The notes under the pieces are model-generated. The model did not search any database and was not told the origin of the DNA. It saw only the letters and a program-made list of their open reading frames with translations. Position numbers and translations under genes: made by a program. A stretch of DNA of 64,000 nucleotides from Congeria kusceri (Eukaryota; Mollusca; Bivalvia; Myida; Dreissenidae), in the NCBI GenBank assembly GCA_027627225.1, contig CM051032.1, positions 67,056,320 through 67,120,319 of the forward strand. The letters run 5' to 3'. The first letter of the stretch is position 1, and each line of letters opens with the position of its first letter. This document shows positions 1-12,900 of this stretch, piece by piece.

Positions 1-3000
1 AACCTCGTAAACGTTGAGATATACACAATTATATACGAAATACAGATGCAACTACATCTGCATCCAAACTCCATCACATTTTATTTTCCTTTCACACAAA
101 TACTTGTGAATGTAGTGAATCGTTGTCTTGGAGAGTGGTATGTCTATCCGCCATGTAGCATATTGCAATACTCTTGTGGGATATATCATTATGGTAAAAA
201 CAGCACCAGCTGATTAATTTAAACTTTCTATATTCACACTATTAAGGCAGATATCGATTTTGGTTGTTTTGTCCATATGATATTGACCGTTTGTACTATG
301 CCCGTTTTGACCATGACATAAGCGATTAATATTACAAATTTATTTTCTGTGATCGCCGCCGCGAAAAAAGAAAGTGGGATATCGTGAAATTAAATGCGTC
401 ATACATAAACTTAACTTGTGAAACAGGTAATTATTGATAAAACATTGAAATGTGTTATCTGTATATGTTCAGACACACTGTCCCATGCACGTCTTTTTGC
501 TGACAGTGAAACAACATCTTAATAAAATGTGATATAATTCGGGTAACTCATTGTCGGACAATGTTGCAACACTGCTTCATATTTTAGGTATTTTCGGCAT
601 GTTATACATTAATTATTGAAACAATGTAAAAATCATGTATTTCATTTCAATAGACTTAAGATGACTGGTCATGCTTGTATAGCATTCAGTCTTCACCCTA
701 ATTTGTTCAAAGCACTTGCCAGTTCGGGCAAGCTTATTAGCAAAACCACTTGCCCGAAATCTGTTTCACTTGTCCGAACTTCAAATGCTACTTTACAGCA
801 ATATAAGACAATGACATGTTCTATAATTTTATTTATTCATATTTTATTTCCATAGTCATGTCTGTCATCTTGTTTTTGTTGTTCTCCCTCAAAATGGGAA
901 ATGCATAAGGTTCATCATATTTTGTATGTCATGTGTCAAATGTGATTTTAATAATAAACAAGGAAATATCTAATGTCCAAAAGGTATGTGGCTCTGCTCA
1001 AAAGGACAGTGGTGGACAGCTGGACCAATTTGTTGATATTCTCTAATAACTTGATAACTCACTTAAATGCTTCTAAAGAAGGTTTTTATACAAAGTATAT
1101 TTATTGGATAATCATATTTGCACAAATATGTTGTATTTCAAAAGATATATATTCAACATTTCTCTGTGAACCAACTCAGAGGGGCATCAGACCAAAACTA
1201 AACAAGGAGCAGGGTGAAGCAACCCGCTATTTCACTCTTATTAAACTGCCAGTTACATTTGACGAAAGTAGTTCCAAAATAGTTCGTACCAAACAAAAGT
1301 ATTCAAAATGCAGTCTTACTTTCAAACAGCATGCACTTGTGCAATTAATTTCATATTCAAAATAAAATACTTATTTATATATTTGTTAATTACTGCAAAC
1401 AATGCAAGTATGTGTACACTTCAATTTCAGCCAAACTAGCATGTACTCCAACTCAACTAAGGTAGTCTGCATCTTAAGCTTTTGAACGGAGAAGTGTTTA
1501 CTCGACTACGATCAATTGTCTATATATTTCAATAAGCGTCTACACAACAAGGAAGACCGCACAGCATGATGACGTCATATGTTTATGTGTAAATACTTTA
1601 TGTGCCAATAAAACAACGGGTTTTATAAATAGTTTCTTCAAAGAAACAATCTTGAATGTTATTTTTAATGCATTTCTGTTTCCACATAATATATAAAGCC
1701 TCTGAAAACACTTGCCCGATCGGGCAAGCATCGGGCATTTTCTGCTAGCCCGAAATCAAATCTACTTGTCCCGGGTATCGGGCAACCCAGTTACGACGAA
1801 GACTGAACATTAACAGCTGCCTTATTTTGCTGTGGCAAATCCTTTCTGTTTTCATTTCCAGATAAATGACTGTTGAAAAATAAGGACAAAATAATATTAG
1901 AAGAGCAGAAGGCCTTTTTGTTACCCTAAATAATATGCTCAGGGCCCATTCTGTCAATCACTGAATTAGTAAAAAAAAAATGAGCCCTATAAAGATGAAC
2001 ATTGAGCTAATCTATCAACGACATCAGCAGTTTGGTCAAGCAAGCCATAATTCTTATATTATTATCGGAGAGATAGAAAATCTTACAGACCTGTTTATAT
2101 AAATCGTAGAATCAGAGCAAGCCCAGTTTCAAATTGACCTGTGCAGGGCTTATGGGCTTCTGCTAATTTGGATCCCTAGATCAGGAAAATTACGCTTGGC
2201 TACAAATTTTCTATACAAAATGTCCAAAATTACTACCATTACACCAGAATAAGGAAACAGTGCCTAAAGAAATTGTTTGTCTGGTGGAATTCATAAAAAC
2301 GAAAGACTGATTCCACAATCTATTACAAGGCTGTCGCCGCTGGTTAGGACATGGCCGGACCACTTTTTGGGGAGTTTTAAGTATTGGGCCAGATCACATT
2401 TCTTAAAATGTTTATCCATTTTTATTCCATGTTTGCATCTGACAAACATCAATACAGGGCCAAAAATAAAATTGTATTTGTTTCAAGGGTTTCGCTGTCG
2501 ATCGCCACTGTCCCCAAATGCGACAAAATTGCGAAAGTGGTGTCAGGTTTTTCAGAGTGGCAAATTTTATTGGTGACAACATAATTTAGACAGTGCTAAA
2601 TCTGGTATGTAAAATCTCAATTGCAACAAAACTGAGACAGATTAGGTTACCACAGAGCCTCCAAACATGGCGTTAGGGCATTGTTTGTTATCATATCATT
2701 AATTAGCCGTGTCCTGGTGTGAAAGCTTATCTCTGACGTCACAGCATCAGTTGTACGCTTGGTTAGGCACAGTCACACTCAGTTGAAATCCAAATCAGCA
2801 CTTTGACTTATAATCTTCTGATTAGTTAATAATGTGTAATGATTTTATCTGCAATTAGGGGAAATTTCAGTTTAAAATAACAACACATGTTGCAAAAAAG
2901 AGCTACTTGGGACATGTGGTAAACATTCATTCCAAAACGAGGCTGACCTAAATATGGCAAACCCCCTAAATATAGCCTAAAACAAAAGAAAACAGTCCTG

Positions 3001-3221
3001 TGTCTGGAATTATTTCTGAACATTAACACACTGTTTGTCCACAATCATGATGAATTTAAACATGAATTATGGACAGACAGTTGTCATCTCAACAAATGAA
3101 GATCTTAATTAGAAGGAGGATTTACCAATCTGCAAGTAAAGCATTGTTTTGATATTGTCATATATTTTCGTGACCCTACAAAACGATCAACATTACTTTC
3201 TTTCTTCTTTCTTTCTTCCGT
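1..3221. other. Upstream AT-rich region
   Basis: No gene recognised. Paired GGGCAAG motifs at 714-770 (CTTGCCAGTTCGGGCAAGC, ACTTGCCCGAAATCTG) and 1709-1795 (CTTGCCCGATCGGGCAAGC, CTTGTCCCGGGTATCGGGC) are in roughly inverted order and may be ends of a 1.1-kb DNA element. The rest is unassigned. Confidence 0.4.
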
Positions 3222-3339
3222 TCATGTACAAGATCCCGCTCTGGGGCATAGTCGTACAGTGGTGTATGATACAAGGTAGATGTGAGGCGCGCATATGTAC
3301 AGGCTCAGCAGAAGGTTAAAAACAGTCTTCCTCATTCTA

Positions 3340-3636
3340 CTATGCGGTTGCCAGCGCCCCCTTGAAACCCTCCAGGGTGTTGGCTGTGACGGCATGCTCA
3401 GAGAGTCCGTTCCATAGTATGATGCCCGAAGGGAAGAAGGAGTGCCGGTACACATCTACTCTGCAGGATAGTTGTAAATATCTGCAAGAGTGACCTCGTG
3501 TTCTTGTTGTGATAGGCCGGAAGAGTGTCAGTGGTTTCGGTATATCAATCAGGTTGTACACAATCCTGTACATCATCACCAACTTTGCTTCAGTCCGACG
3601 CTGTCGCAGCGTCCGCCAGCCAAGGTCTTGTATCAT
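3340..3636 (-). pseudogene. Non-LTR retrotransposon C-terminal remnant
   Basis: Reads DLGWRTLRQRRTEAKLVMMY, RIVYNLIDIPKP, RTRGH, SFFPSGIILWNGLSEHAV and TLEGFKGAL, the usual end of LINE polyproteins (L..RR...KL..MY....G/L...P and SFFPR.I..WN.L). It is a different element from the one at 28.8-31.6 kb. A nearby TTTCTTTC run at about 3198-3222 may be its tail region. Confidence 0.75.
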
Positions 3637-3821
3637 CTGGCTAGTACTGCTTGTCGTCCTGTAGTCGCCAGTGACTAAATCTGTTCAAATGAAGTGTTGT
3701 AAAATATTAATTTCCTACAATTAACGATTATACTGCCAAAGTTAAATTATAATAATGTAGTGATTAATGCTATTTAATAGTGACAGTTACTGTTAATTAG
3801 ATTCTGAAGCATGTCAATATA

Positions 3822-4590
3822 CAGCGTTTTTTCTCACCACTTTGGGAATGGTACCGGTACCGGTCAAATTGGGAAAATTGACGGCGTTTTCAGCCAAATT
3901 GGGAATTTTACCACTTTCATGAAAAACAGTCGAAAAGGATGTGATAAAGTTACAATAAATAAACCCTAAAACAATTTGTTATATTTATTATTTAACTTGC
4001 ATTCAAGTCAGATAATGGTTTTAAATGCCGTGCTGGTGGGTATCAACCTGCACAACTTGCCCCAGAGACACAAGTTTGCTCTCTGTCTGTGTCAATGGTT
4101 GAAAGAACATAAACAAAATTACTAGTATCTTCCGCCGTTAATGACGGTTGTGGATCTATACTTTCTGCTTTGCCATAAAAGCCATTGCTAGATAAAGGAT
4201 TGCATCCCAGAATGTTTTTTTTCTGTAGTATTTAGTGTTATGAATTGCCATGTCTCGTCAATGACACTCGCGAACACGCATTACAGTCCAGATGGTTCCC
4301 ATTCTCGCACGCAATGTATAACTGATAACAGTAACCAATCGATACAGCGCCACCAAACCTTGCAGCGGTTACTTCCTCTAGCCGTTAACAGTAACTGATT
4401 TGAGCTATGGTTTACGCTTGGGTAAAACAAAAGTAAAATACAGGAACATCGTCGATCTTTTCAGGGTCTTTTGGGGTGTTTTTCCTTACATTTGCGAATT
4501 TTTTACTTCAAATTGGGAAAAATGGTCAGAAAATCGGATTGGGAATGGTACCGTTTTCCGGTACCAACTTTATATAGAGAAAAAACGCTG
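3822..4590. mobile_element. hAT-like MITE, CAGCGTTTTTTCTC ends
   Basis: CAGCGTTTTTTCTC at 3822 and GAGAAAAAACGCTG ending at 4590 are inverted. Subterminal GGGAATGGTACCG occurs near both ends. Flanks share ATATA. Non-coding. Confidence 0.8.
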
Positions 4591-4667
4591 ATATATGAGT
4601 GAGAAACACAATTGGCTCAAACTTTTTAAAAGTGGCGAATTTTCGTGGCGACAACTTTTTTTGAGCC

Positions 4668-5160
4668 AGCGGAACCCCTGTGTTTCCCCTTCCCTACCTA
4701 CGCACTAAAATTGCTGTGACCTGAATTTTTTGTTGTGTTTCGAGGGGGTTAAAAAAAAATTATGGTCCGATTAAGAAATGATATGTAAACGCAGTGGGTA
4801 TGAACATAACGCGGTGGGTACGAATCTACCCAAGCATGCATGCGAAGCAAACAGACAAACACTTGCCATTTGAACACTGCTGTGTTGACAGTATCGGATG
4901 TATTAGTTAATTTGGACAAAACTTTTCAATCTTTTAATCTAGTCTGTAATACATGTACATTTTGTTATTTATTATTATATCATTGAATAAATTACTATGA
5001 TAGTTCAACTTTACACAAATGTATCTTATTTTCAATGTAATTGTTTCAAAAAAAGGGGGAACAGTTTTTTTCCTTCCTACCTACCTACCCAACCCAATTT
5101 TGCATGGGTCGGGAAGGGGAAACAAACATAAGTTTATTTCTGGCACAGGGGTTGTTTTTA
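4668..5160. mobile_element. Possible element with AACCCCTGTG ends
   Basis: AACCCCTGTGTTTCCCCTTC at the left; the right end inverted also has AACCCCTGTG and, 21 bases further in, TTTCCCCTTCCC. Non-coding. Confidence 0.45.
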
Positions 5161-5357
5161 CAACCTGGCAATAAAATCATTATCCTTAATTGATCGATGT
5201 GCTATTTGAGCAATAGTATAATAATAAAAAAGAGTTACAGAGTTGTAATATCCTTTGTGTCAATTAATGGCGTGATTATGCTCTCAGTGTTAGTGGCCCG
5301 TGGCAGCGTTGTGAAATAATAAAGGTGTGATTCTCCTGAATTGGACAACTAGTTAAG

Positions 5358-6360
5358 TTTTTTAGCTCACTGAACACTAAGTGCTCGGTGAGCTATTGGT
5401 ATAGGGGGCCTCTCTGGCGTCGTCCGTATGCCGTCAACAATTTGGCCCGTTATTGCGATAACAGTGCTCCAGATAAAACGCGTATCCGCGTATTTACGCC
5501 TTGAAATTAAAAAAAACGCATTGAAAATCTGCCCAGTGCGTAACGTTACGCATTGCAAATCTCGGTACATATTTTTAATTGCTTAAACTACGTAACCGGT
5601 TTTACCAATTATCCAGTTCAGCTAATGGTGTAAATTAGCCTTTGAATCGATTAAAAGTGAATCAATAGAATCTTTCTACTCAAAATTGCTTCGCATTTGT
5701 ATGTGGGTTGAAAACAGAACGTTTTAAGCTCAGTTCCAGTAGGCAATATCTTGAAAAATGTTAATCAGAATGAGTCTTATGATGCTTCTCCTATTTAAAT
5801 GGTGATGGGTTAGTGGCGATCTCATTGTCACAGCAGTTGAAAAATCGGACAAGAAACACCATCATCATGTGAGTGCAAAATTGTCTGAAAATTGCTGTAA
5901 TCGTGGAAAAGAAATGATCATTGGCTAATTATCAAGCAAGAAGGACCAGAAATCAGGTTACCTTGTAGGATTTGCACTGAAAAAAAGTACAAAGTATCTG
6001 GGCAAATTACTACTACTTTGCTAAGTAAATGTTATGTTTTGATAGACCTACAGATTATTGTCTACATTCAATTTATTCCATTTGCCAATATTAATGTGTT
6101 CATATATAACAAGCACATAAAATACTCTTGATCTTGTATAAAAAAGGAAAATACTCTTTAAATTTCTCAAATACTCTCTAAAGCTGACAGACTTGGGGTA
6201 AAATACCCTTTAACCAAAAAATCAGGGGTAAAATACCCTTTAGGCTAAAACCTTATCTGGAGCTCTGGCAATAAATACTATATTTTATTTAATCTTAACC
6301 AAACTTGCACAGTTTGTGTATGACCATACTCGATCCAAAATTAATTACAAGGAATAATAT
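5358..6360. mobile_element. AGCTCACTGA-type element start, interrupted
   Basis: Opens TTAGCTCACTGAACACTAAG with hairpin partner CTCGGTGAGCT; resumes after a nested element at 6268 with CCAAACTTGCACAGTTTGTG, which also occurs in the copy at 7388. Right end unclear. Confidence 0.6.
5462..6267. mobile_element. hAT-like element, CAGTGCTCCAGATAA ends, nested
   Basis: CAGTGCTCCAGATAA at left, TTATCTGGAGCTCTG at right; flanks GCGATAA and GCAATAA are a near-perfect target duplication. Sub-terminal CGCGTATCCGCGTATTTACG lies at the left end. Inserted in an AGCTCACTGA element. Confidence 0.75.
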
Positions 6361-7254
6361 CAGATCTCTATATTTTTATATACAAATGGAATATTTTACA
6401 TATGGATATAACACATCAGGGATGTTAACAACAATGAAAAAGGCAAGTTAATTACGTTTATGATTTGAGGTCACGAAAATGGGCTATATAGTATATACAT
6501 GTATATTTATATAAATGGACCTCGAGAATTGCGATATAGCGGATCTGCAGTGTATGACCACATTTAAATGTAAGAAAACGCCTACAATTTAATTTAAAAT
6601 AAAAAAATATGCTCAGAATGAAGCCGGTGAAGAAAGCATTCAAAAACGTTCATTAAAAACATTTGCATCCTAACATATAGGCCTATCTGCGTATATTTAT
6701 TAACGATTATCGACGTACATTTGAACATACGTGTAAGCTCCCAATGTGTTGCTACACTACGAAATCAGTAAATATTTGTGTTGGTCATAAATTTGCGCAA
6801 TGGCGGGCGCACGAAAAGAGCAAAAATTAGACCACCGCGAAAATTAGTGATTCTACAGTAGCTAGAATTCATGTTGTAAACAAGCAATCAGAATATAGGA
6901 TTTAGATCATGTTATCTAGTGCCTGAAACAGTTAATTATTTTCTGTAGTTTTTGGACTGTTTGGTTAGTAACTTATTCAGTATCATTTAATTATGTAACT
7001 TTTGGACTGACTTTTACATTTGAATCAGGATTTTGGAAACTCAAGTATTTTACATGATTTGTGAAGCTGATTGATTATTTCTCCTTAATTGAAAAATACT
7101 ACTACACTGTGTTACATTTTCTCCTTAATAGAGAAATATTTGTACACTATTTAGAGTGCACCATGCTTCTTGCTAGTATCTGCTTGTATGGTATATAAAG
7201 TTTGGGGACTCTTTTTTATAGTTCAACAAAATAAAAGTGACTTCCCGTGCATCA

Positions 7255-9398
7255 CTTTCATTACATTTCATCTCAACTGAGCACTTCATGCTCGATGAGC
7301 TATTGATATAGGGGGACTGTCCTGCGTCGTCCGTAGTGCATCTGAACAATTGGGCATGTGGACGTGATACAAACTTCACTTTCATTCAATCTTTACCAAA
7401 CTTGCACAGTTTGTGTATCAGCATAAAATTTTGGATGGATAATGGGCCAAATCAGACCAGGAACACCAGAGATATTGCCCCTTTTTCATGAGAAAATCAG
7501 CAAACTGGACTTTGTGCAACATACAAACTTCGCACAGCATGTACATGAACTGAATATTTCAAAATAATAAATAACATGGCCTAGACTGGGGTCAGAGTTC
7601 TCGCTAGGGTTTCAAAACATGGAGTCCAGGACTCCTTCCTTGGAAAAGTTTGCGTCTCAGTATCTAATCATCAAATAGACCCCTATCCCACCCACTTATA
7701 AACACAACTACAACAACAAAACTTTGTGTCAAAAATCTTATTTAAACAAACAGTTTATTAACTACCCGCAATTAAACAATTAAATAGGACTTTATTCATT
7801 AAAAAGGAACAACTCAACATTTTTTATAAATTGGAACAAAAAGAAAAGGACGCTGACATTTATTTACTTTCACTTTTGACAAGTACTACAAACTGTCGCT
7901 AACTTTCATTCAAATGTTGCATCAGTTAAAGTGTTTGCATATAATCCGTGTACAGTGATGATTTTTAATAGCTATGTTATTAATAAACACTAGTTGTAGT
8001 TTTTTTAACAAATGAAGACGCACGCTTGACGCTGTCGGTATACGCAAATTGTCAAGTTACACAGATTCATCTTAGTTGTTATAATTTGTAAACTGTTCAT
8101 TTCTCATAAATAAAAATTATACTGCCTTTAAATTTGTAGCAATTTAATAAACATGTGGGTGTTAATTACACGCACATAACATAACGCATACCTAACAGGA
8201 AAGTGTTGCAAATCACTTACACCTTTACTAATTCAAATTAGATTGAGGGCGTGATAAACTTTCTATCGACGATATTCATTTGCATACGCGTTCTTATTGG
8301 CTGACTGGTTAGCTGTAGTTAAACTGACTCCGCCAGCATCTTGATTTTATCGATAATTGACACACAGGTGCAGAAGGGGAATGTGTTTATTGCCGAGTAG
8401 GCGTTCTTTGTCTTGGGTAAATATGCGTACGCCAGAGAAAAGGGTTGCGTCCTAGAATCTAACACCGAGATTTATGGCGTCCTTTTCATAAAAGTATGCG
8501 TCCAAATACGCCAAATTACGCGTACAAACACCAAGGTTTCCGCTGATTAGGCAGCTTGTGTATGACCATAAGATCTCATAATAAACCAAGGTTTTGCGCT
8601 GATTAGGCAGCTTGTGTATGACCATAAGATCTCATAATAAACCAAGGTTTTGCGCTGATTAGAGTATAAAGAACAAGTTATTTGCCCATTTGTTTGTGAA
8701 AAATAAGCAAAAAATGGACTGTTCAGGATAGAGACTTCATTTTTCTTTTGGGATGGCAGCAGATAGTATTTCAGCAACTGGTTAATTAGTTTTGGTATTT
8801 GAACTGTTAACCAGTGAGCTAAATATCATTTACAAGACCTGAAACACAATTAAAATGGAAAAACATCAAGTACAATGGTCTGTTTGATTAAATAGTCCTA
8901 ATCGATGATATACATAATGCTGACAGTTGTCTTGTATTGCTGTCTTTTGTGACTGTTTATTATTGTTCTGTTGAAATAAGAACAAAGCACAGTACTTGGA
9001 ATTCAGCGGGATGTTTGAACCTAAAAAATGTGTGAATGCAAAGATTGGATGTCAACCTCTGTGTAATGAAAGTGTGATTGTGCATGGTAAACATATCATC
9101 GTTTGCTTGTGGTTCATCTTGGTCCGCACACTTTCAAGCATAAATGCATCTGTATTATGCCATTTAATTGCCAGGTAAATACAGAAGTAGGCCGAGCAGG
9201 CATGAGACTGTATATGGCCTGTAGATTACCAGGTTAATTACAGAAGAAGGCCGGACAGGCATCTGTATTGCACCTGTCGAATTACCAGATCAGGTTGTCT
9301 GATTTGGGTCATTTTGTAGGTGATGACATTTAGCTGATCTCTGTCATTGCCAGTACTCAGGTGAGCGCTTTGGGCCATCATGGCCCTCTTGTTTCATT
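7255..9398. mobile_element. CTCAACTGAGC...GGCCCTCTTGTT element with nested sequence
   Basis: Starts CTCAACTGAGCACTTCATGC with inverse CTCGATGAGC; ends CTCAGGTGAGCGCTTTGGGC to GGCCCTCTTGTT. ATTTCA occurs on both sides. 7600-8525 looks like a nested, unidentified insertion (GCGTC-rich ends). Confidence 0.65.
8530..8662 (+). repeat. 56-bp tandem duplication
   Basis: GATTAGGCAGCTTGTGTATG and the bases around it repeat at 8545, 8601 and (partly) 8657. Non-coding. Confidence 0.85.
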
Positions 9399-9460
9399 TC
9401 ACTTTTCCCATATGGTAGCACAAAGTACATCATGTTTGTGTCACATAATCGCAGAATAGG

Positions 9461-9856
9461 ATGGTTGTTTTGCAGGTATAATCAGTAGCAAGGATGGTTG
9501 TTTTGTAGGTATAATCAGTAGCAAGGATGGTTGTTTTGTAGGTATAATCAGTAGGAAGGATGGTTGTTTTACAAATATAATCAGTAGGATGGATGGTTGT
9601 TTTGCAGGTATAATCAGTAGCAAGGATGGTTGTTTTGCAGGTATAATCAGTAGGAAGGATGGCTGTTTTGCAGGTATAATCAGTAGCAAGGATGGTTGTT
9701 TTGCAGGTATAATCAGTAGCCAGGATGGTTGTTTTGTAGGTATAACCAGTAGCAAGGATGGTTGTTTTGCAGGTATAATCAGTAGGAAGGATGGTTGTTT
9801 TGTAGGTATAATCAGTAGCAAGGATCGTTGTTTTGCAGGTATAATCAGTAGGAAGG
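9461..9856 (+). repeat. 33-bp tandem array, 12 units, ending at the RAE1 start codon
   Basis: Twelve 33-bp units without a single length change; equivalent ATGs fall at 9461, 9494, 9527 and so on to 9791, the twelfth reads ATC (9824), and the thirteenth position (9857) is the RAE1 ATG. A typical unit reads ATGGTTGTTTTGCAG then GTATAATCAGTAGGAAGG. Each ATG opens a tiny frame of four or six codons (MVVL or MVVLQV) before TAG or TAA. Each unit except the fourth also holds a T-rich tract followed by AG|GTATAA, which is both an acceptor-like and a donor-like sequence. Whether the array is leader, intron or promoter is not visible. Confidence 0.95.
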
Positions 9857-9964
9857 ATGAGTTTCTTTGGTTCGACGTCCAACAGTTTCGGGAACGCGTC
9901 TTCTGGAAGCCTGTTTGGCACAACAACCACCAACACCAACTACAATGCTATGAAAGACATTGAG
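9857..9964 (+). CDS. RAE1: RAE1 coding exon 1 (residues 1-36)
   Basis: Encodes the flexible N-terminal tail [13 protein letters not shown]... rich in Ser, Gly, Phe and Thr, ending MKDIE. Donor is GAG|GTTTGT, weaker than the other donors. The ATG is the thirteenth in-register position of the 33-bp array that precedes it. If the last array unit supplies a 3' splice site (AG at 9837-9838), only 18 bases of 5' UTR would lie in this exon; otherwise the array itself would be leader. Confidence 0.93.
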
Positions 9965-12900
9965 GTTTGTAACAACCCCATTTTGTCCTTAGGCTTAAAC
10001 AAAAAACAAAACACTTATTTATCCAAAAACACATTTAATTATTGAAAAAGGTAAATAAAACAAAAATCAATCTGACAAACCCAATAAAATGTTCTAGGGT
10101 CGGGGCATTTTTTTAGGGTAGGTCGGGTTACCTGAAACAAACATATTTTTGTTTACGCCTTATAGTAAAACATTATTTTCACCAGCATACTGGTACATGA
10201 ATATAAATACTGGTAAAAAGTTTCACAAACACACACATATGTTTAAAACTTAAACATGTTGAAGCAATTTGAATAGGGTGCCTAGAATGGCAATGGCAGT
10301 GTGATAGATGCTTTTTGCAACCATTGGTAGGAATTCAGCACAAATTAGTTTATTTAAGGGTTTGCTTTTATACCAGGAGCTTTTTGTCAAGATTTTCACG
10401 ATTAAGTTTTGATGGTATGGTGCTTTGGTTATAGTTCGAGTTTCTTTTTTATCACTTTCCATTTAAAATGTGTTAAAACAGTTTTATTTGATTCTCTTTA
10501 CCAACATTGTTTTGATTCTTGTATTTATAATTTGACTCTTTTTTTCCCCATCCCCTTGACAAATCTATTGTTTAAGATAAACAACTAAATATGGATCAGA
10601 TAAATAACCTAAAACAATGACAAGATAAATTGACTAAAATAAAGAATAGATGAATACAAGATCATAAGGTTTAATAAGATAACTAGAGTAGAATATGGAC
10701 ACAATAAATAAATGAAGAAGATCAGGATAAAATAAACACGTGTTGTGTTGCAGGTTACATCTCCTCCAGATGACAGTGTAAGCAGCCTGAAATTTAGCCC
10801 GGAGTCAATGGTGCAGTCAACATTTCTTGTGGCTGGAAGCTGGGACAATAATGTAAGTTATTTATTTAGTTAAATCTAGGTTGGCACAATGAAGTCCTAA
10901 ACCAGTAGGAAAACATTTCCAGTTTTCAAAAGTACCTGTCTTTTTATGCCCCCACTTTCAGAGGGGGAGGAGGCATATAGATTTGCGCTTGTCTGTCCGT
11001 CCGTCGGGTTTTTATGGTGCGCGTAACTTGGAAAGTATAACTGCTAGAGCGATACAACTTTATAAACACATTCATCAGCATGTGAACTTGTGCACCTGGG
11101 TATTTTGGTGCAGTTTTTTCCATCAGCAAAGATCTGGCATTTTTTAAAGCAAAAAATTACAATTGTGAACTTGTGTCACATGTAACTCGAAAAGTATAAC
11201 TGCTAGAGTGGTGAAATTTTGCAAACATTCAATATTCATGTGACAATATCTCATTTTTTAATAATTTCAGAGTTTGTTCTATTGCTCACACTAACAACGA
11301 TTTGTATAACATATTGATTGCTTAGTTCAAAACTCTGTTAGTTTATTTGTATCATATAAATATCTAAGTAACCAGGGTGTGAAATATCCACTGCACCATT
11401 TCTTGGGGGTATGTTGCAGGTTCGATGCTGGGAGGTTCAGCAGTCGGGTAACATTGTACTGAAGGCACAGCAGGCCCACACGGGGCCCGTCCTTGACGTG
11501 GATTGGAGCGACGTAAGATCCGATACTTAGGCCCCCAAAAAATGTTTTTAGCGACAAATGATTATTTTTCAGATTTTGTTTAACAGAGTTCCTTTGCAAA
11601 TGAGTTGGATTGGTGGCGTGAAAAAAATAAAAATCTCAATGGACCCTCTTATGTTGTACAATTGTACGATAACAAAAAGTGTGCAGCTGAAAAAACAAAC
11701 AAACGTAGAATGAAACAGCATTTAATTAAAGTACATACAAAGAAAGTTTAGCATCAATGTCAGCTTCGATGTTTTTATTTTGTTTTGAGTGCATTTCTCA
11801 CTGCTTTTTTTTATCCGTTGGCACACACCAATTACAAATTGGTCACACATTAGAGCAACATATGACAGTGTTTATAAGGCCAAATTGCGGATGAAATAAG
11901 AACACTTTACCTCAGTTTTGGAGTATCGTAAAGTGACCTCATTCCGTGGGAGACCTCGTTCCGGTGATTTGATATTTGGATGATGTCACACGCATGCGCT
12001 AATCCAATATTGTACACTAAAATGATTTTCAATTTAAATAATAATAAACATTAGAGAATTGGAGAAAACATGTATAAATCAATTTAAATATCTAACCTGA
12101 TGAAAAATACTCCATTTTACTAACATGTAATTCCATTGCCATTGCTTTACACCAGTAATCACTAAACACTGTTATTTCCAAGCAGACGACTGAACTAAGG
12201 TAAACACAAAACTTTGATTGACAGCTTCTTTCCCGCCTATATGCTGGTTTCTACAGAGTACAGTCCCTTCGTTGTGTGTAAAGTTACGTCACCGGAATTA
12301 GGTCAGCATTGTTTATGCCAAACGATATTACAGTGACTGTGAATTTTATTCTTATTGCATTGGATTACTGTGTGCAATTAATTTTTTTTTAGATACAATA
12401 TACTGGAAGCAAATAATTCTTTAAAGGTAATTCATTTGTTATTGCATTACTAACACTGCAAAAGAGATTTTGCTCATTAATCCCGTATGTCACCGAAATT
12501 AGGTCACTGGATGATATATTTTTTTTTTTCTTTCAAATTTTTTGCCTTTGATGTTTTAAATGGTTGCATGACAAGGAAACCAAGAGAATTATCAATATTT
12601 TCAAGTTAAACGGAGGGAAAGAGCTTTATAGATTGTTTTTATTCGGGTATTTGTATGAAATAGTTTTACCATTAAACACGTGATATCTAATTGCAATGAT
12701 TGGATAATATTCCAGAATAATTTGAAAATGATTGACATTTGTGGAAGCGTCTATTCAGTCAAGTCTTTTCGATTTTAAAGGGAGTATGTCAAAGAAAAAT
12801 GTGTTTCCTATTGCACTATAAATTATATAATATTGGAGGGATGTCGTGGGAAAACCGGACTTAATGCATGTGCGTAAAGTGTTGTCCAGGGACGGCACTT

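Noticed and set aside
973..1365. 130-residue plus-strand frame upstream of RAE1
   Set aside because: No recognisable domain, AT-rich composition, and it lies in the possible 0.7-1.8 kb transposon.
9430..9963. Open frames on both strands through the 33-bp array (11-residue repeats such as DGCFAGIISSK and TDYTCKTTILA)
   Set aside because: The period is a multiple of three, so frames stay open by default; none is in the RAE1 frame and neither has homology.
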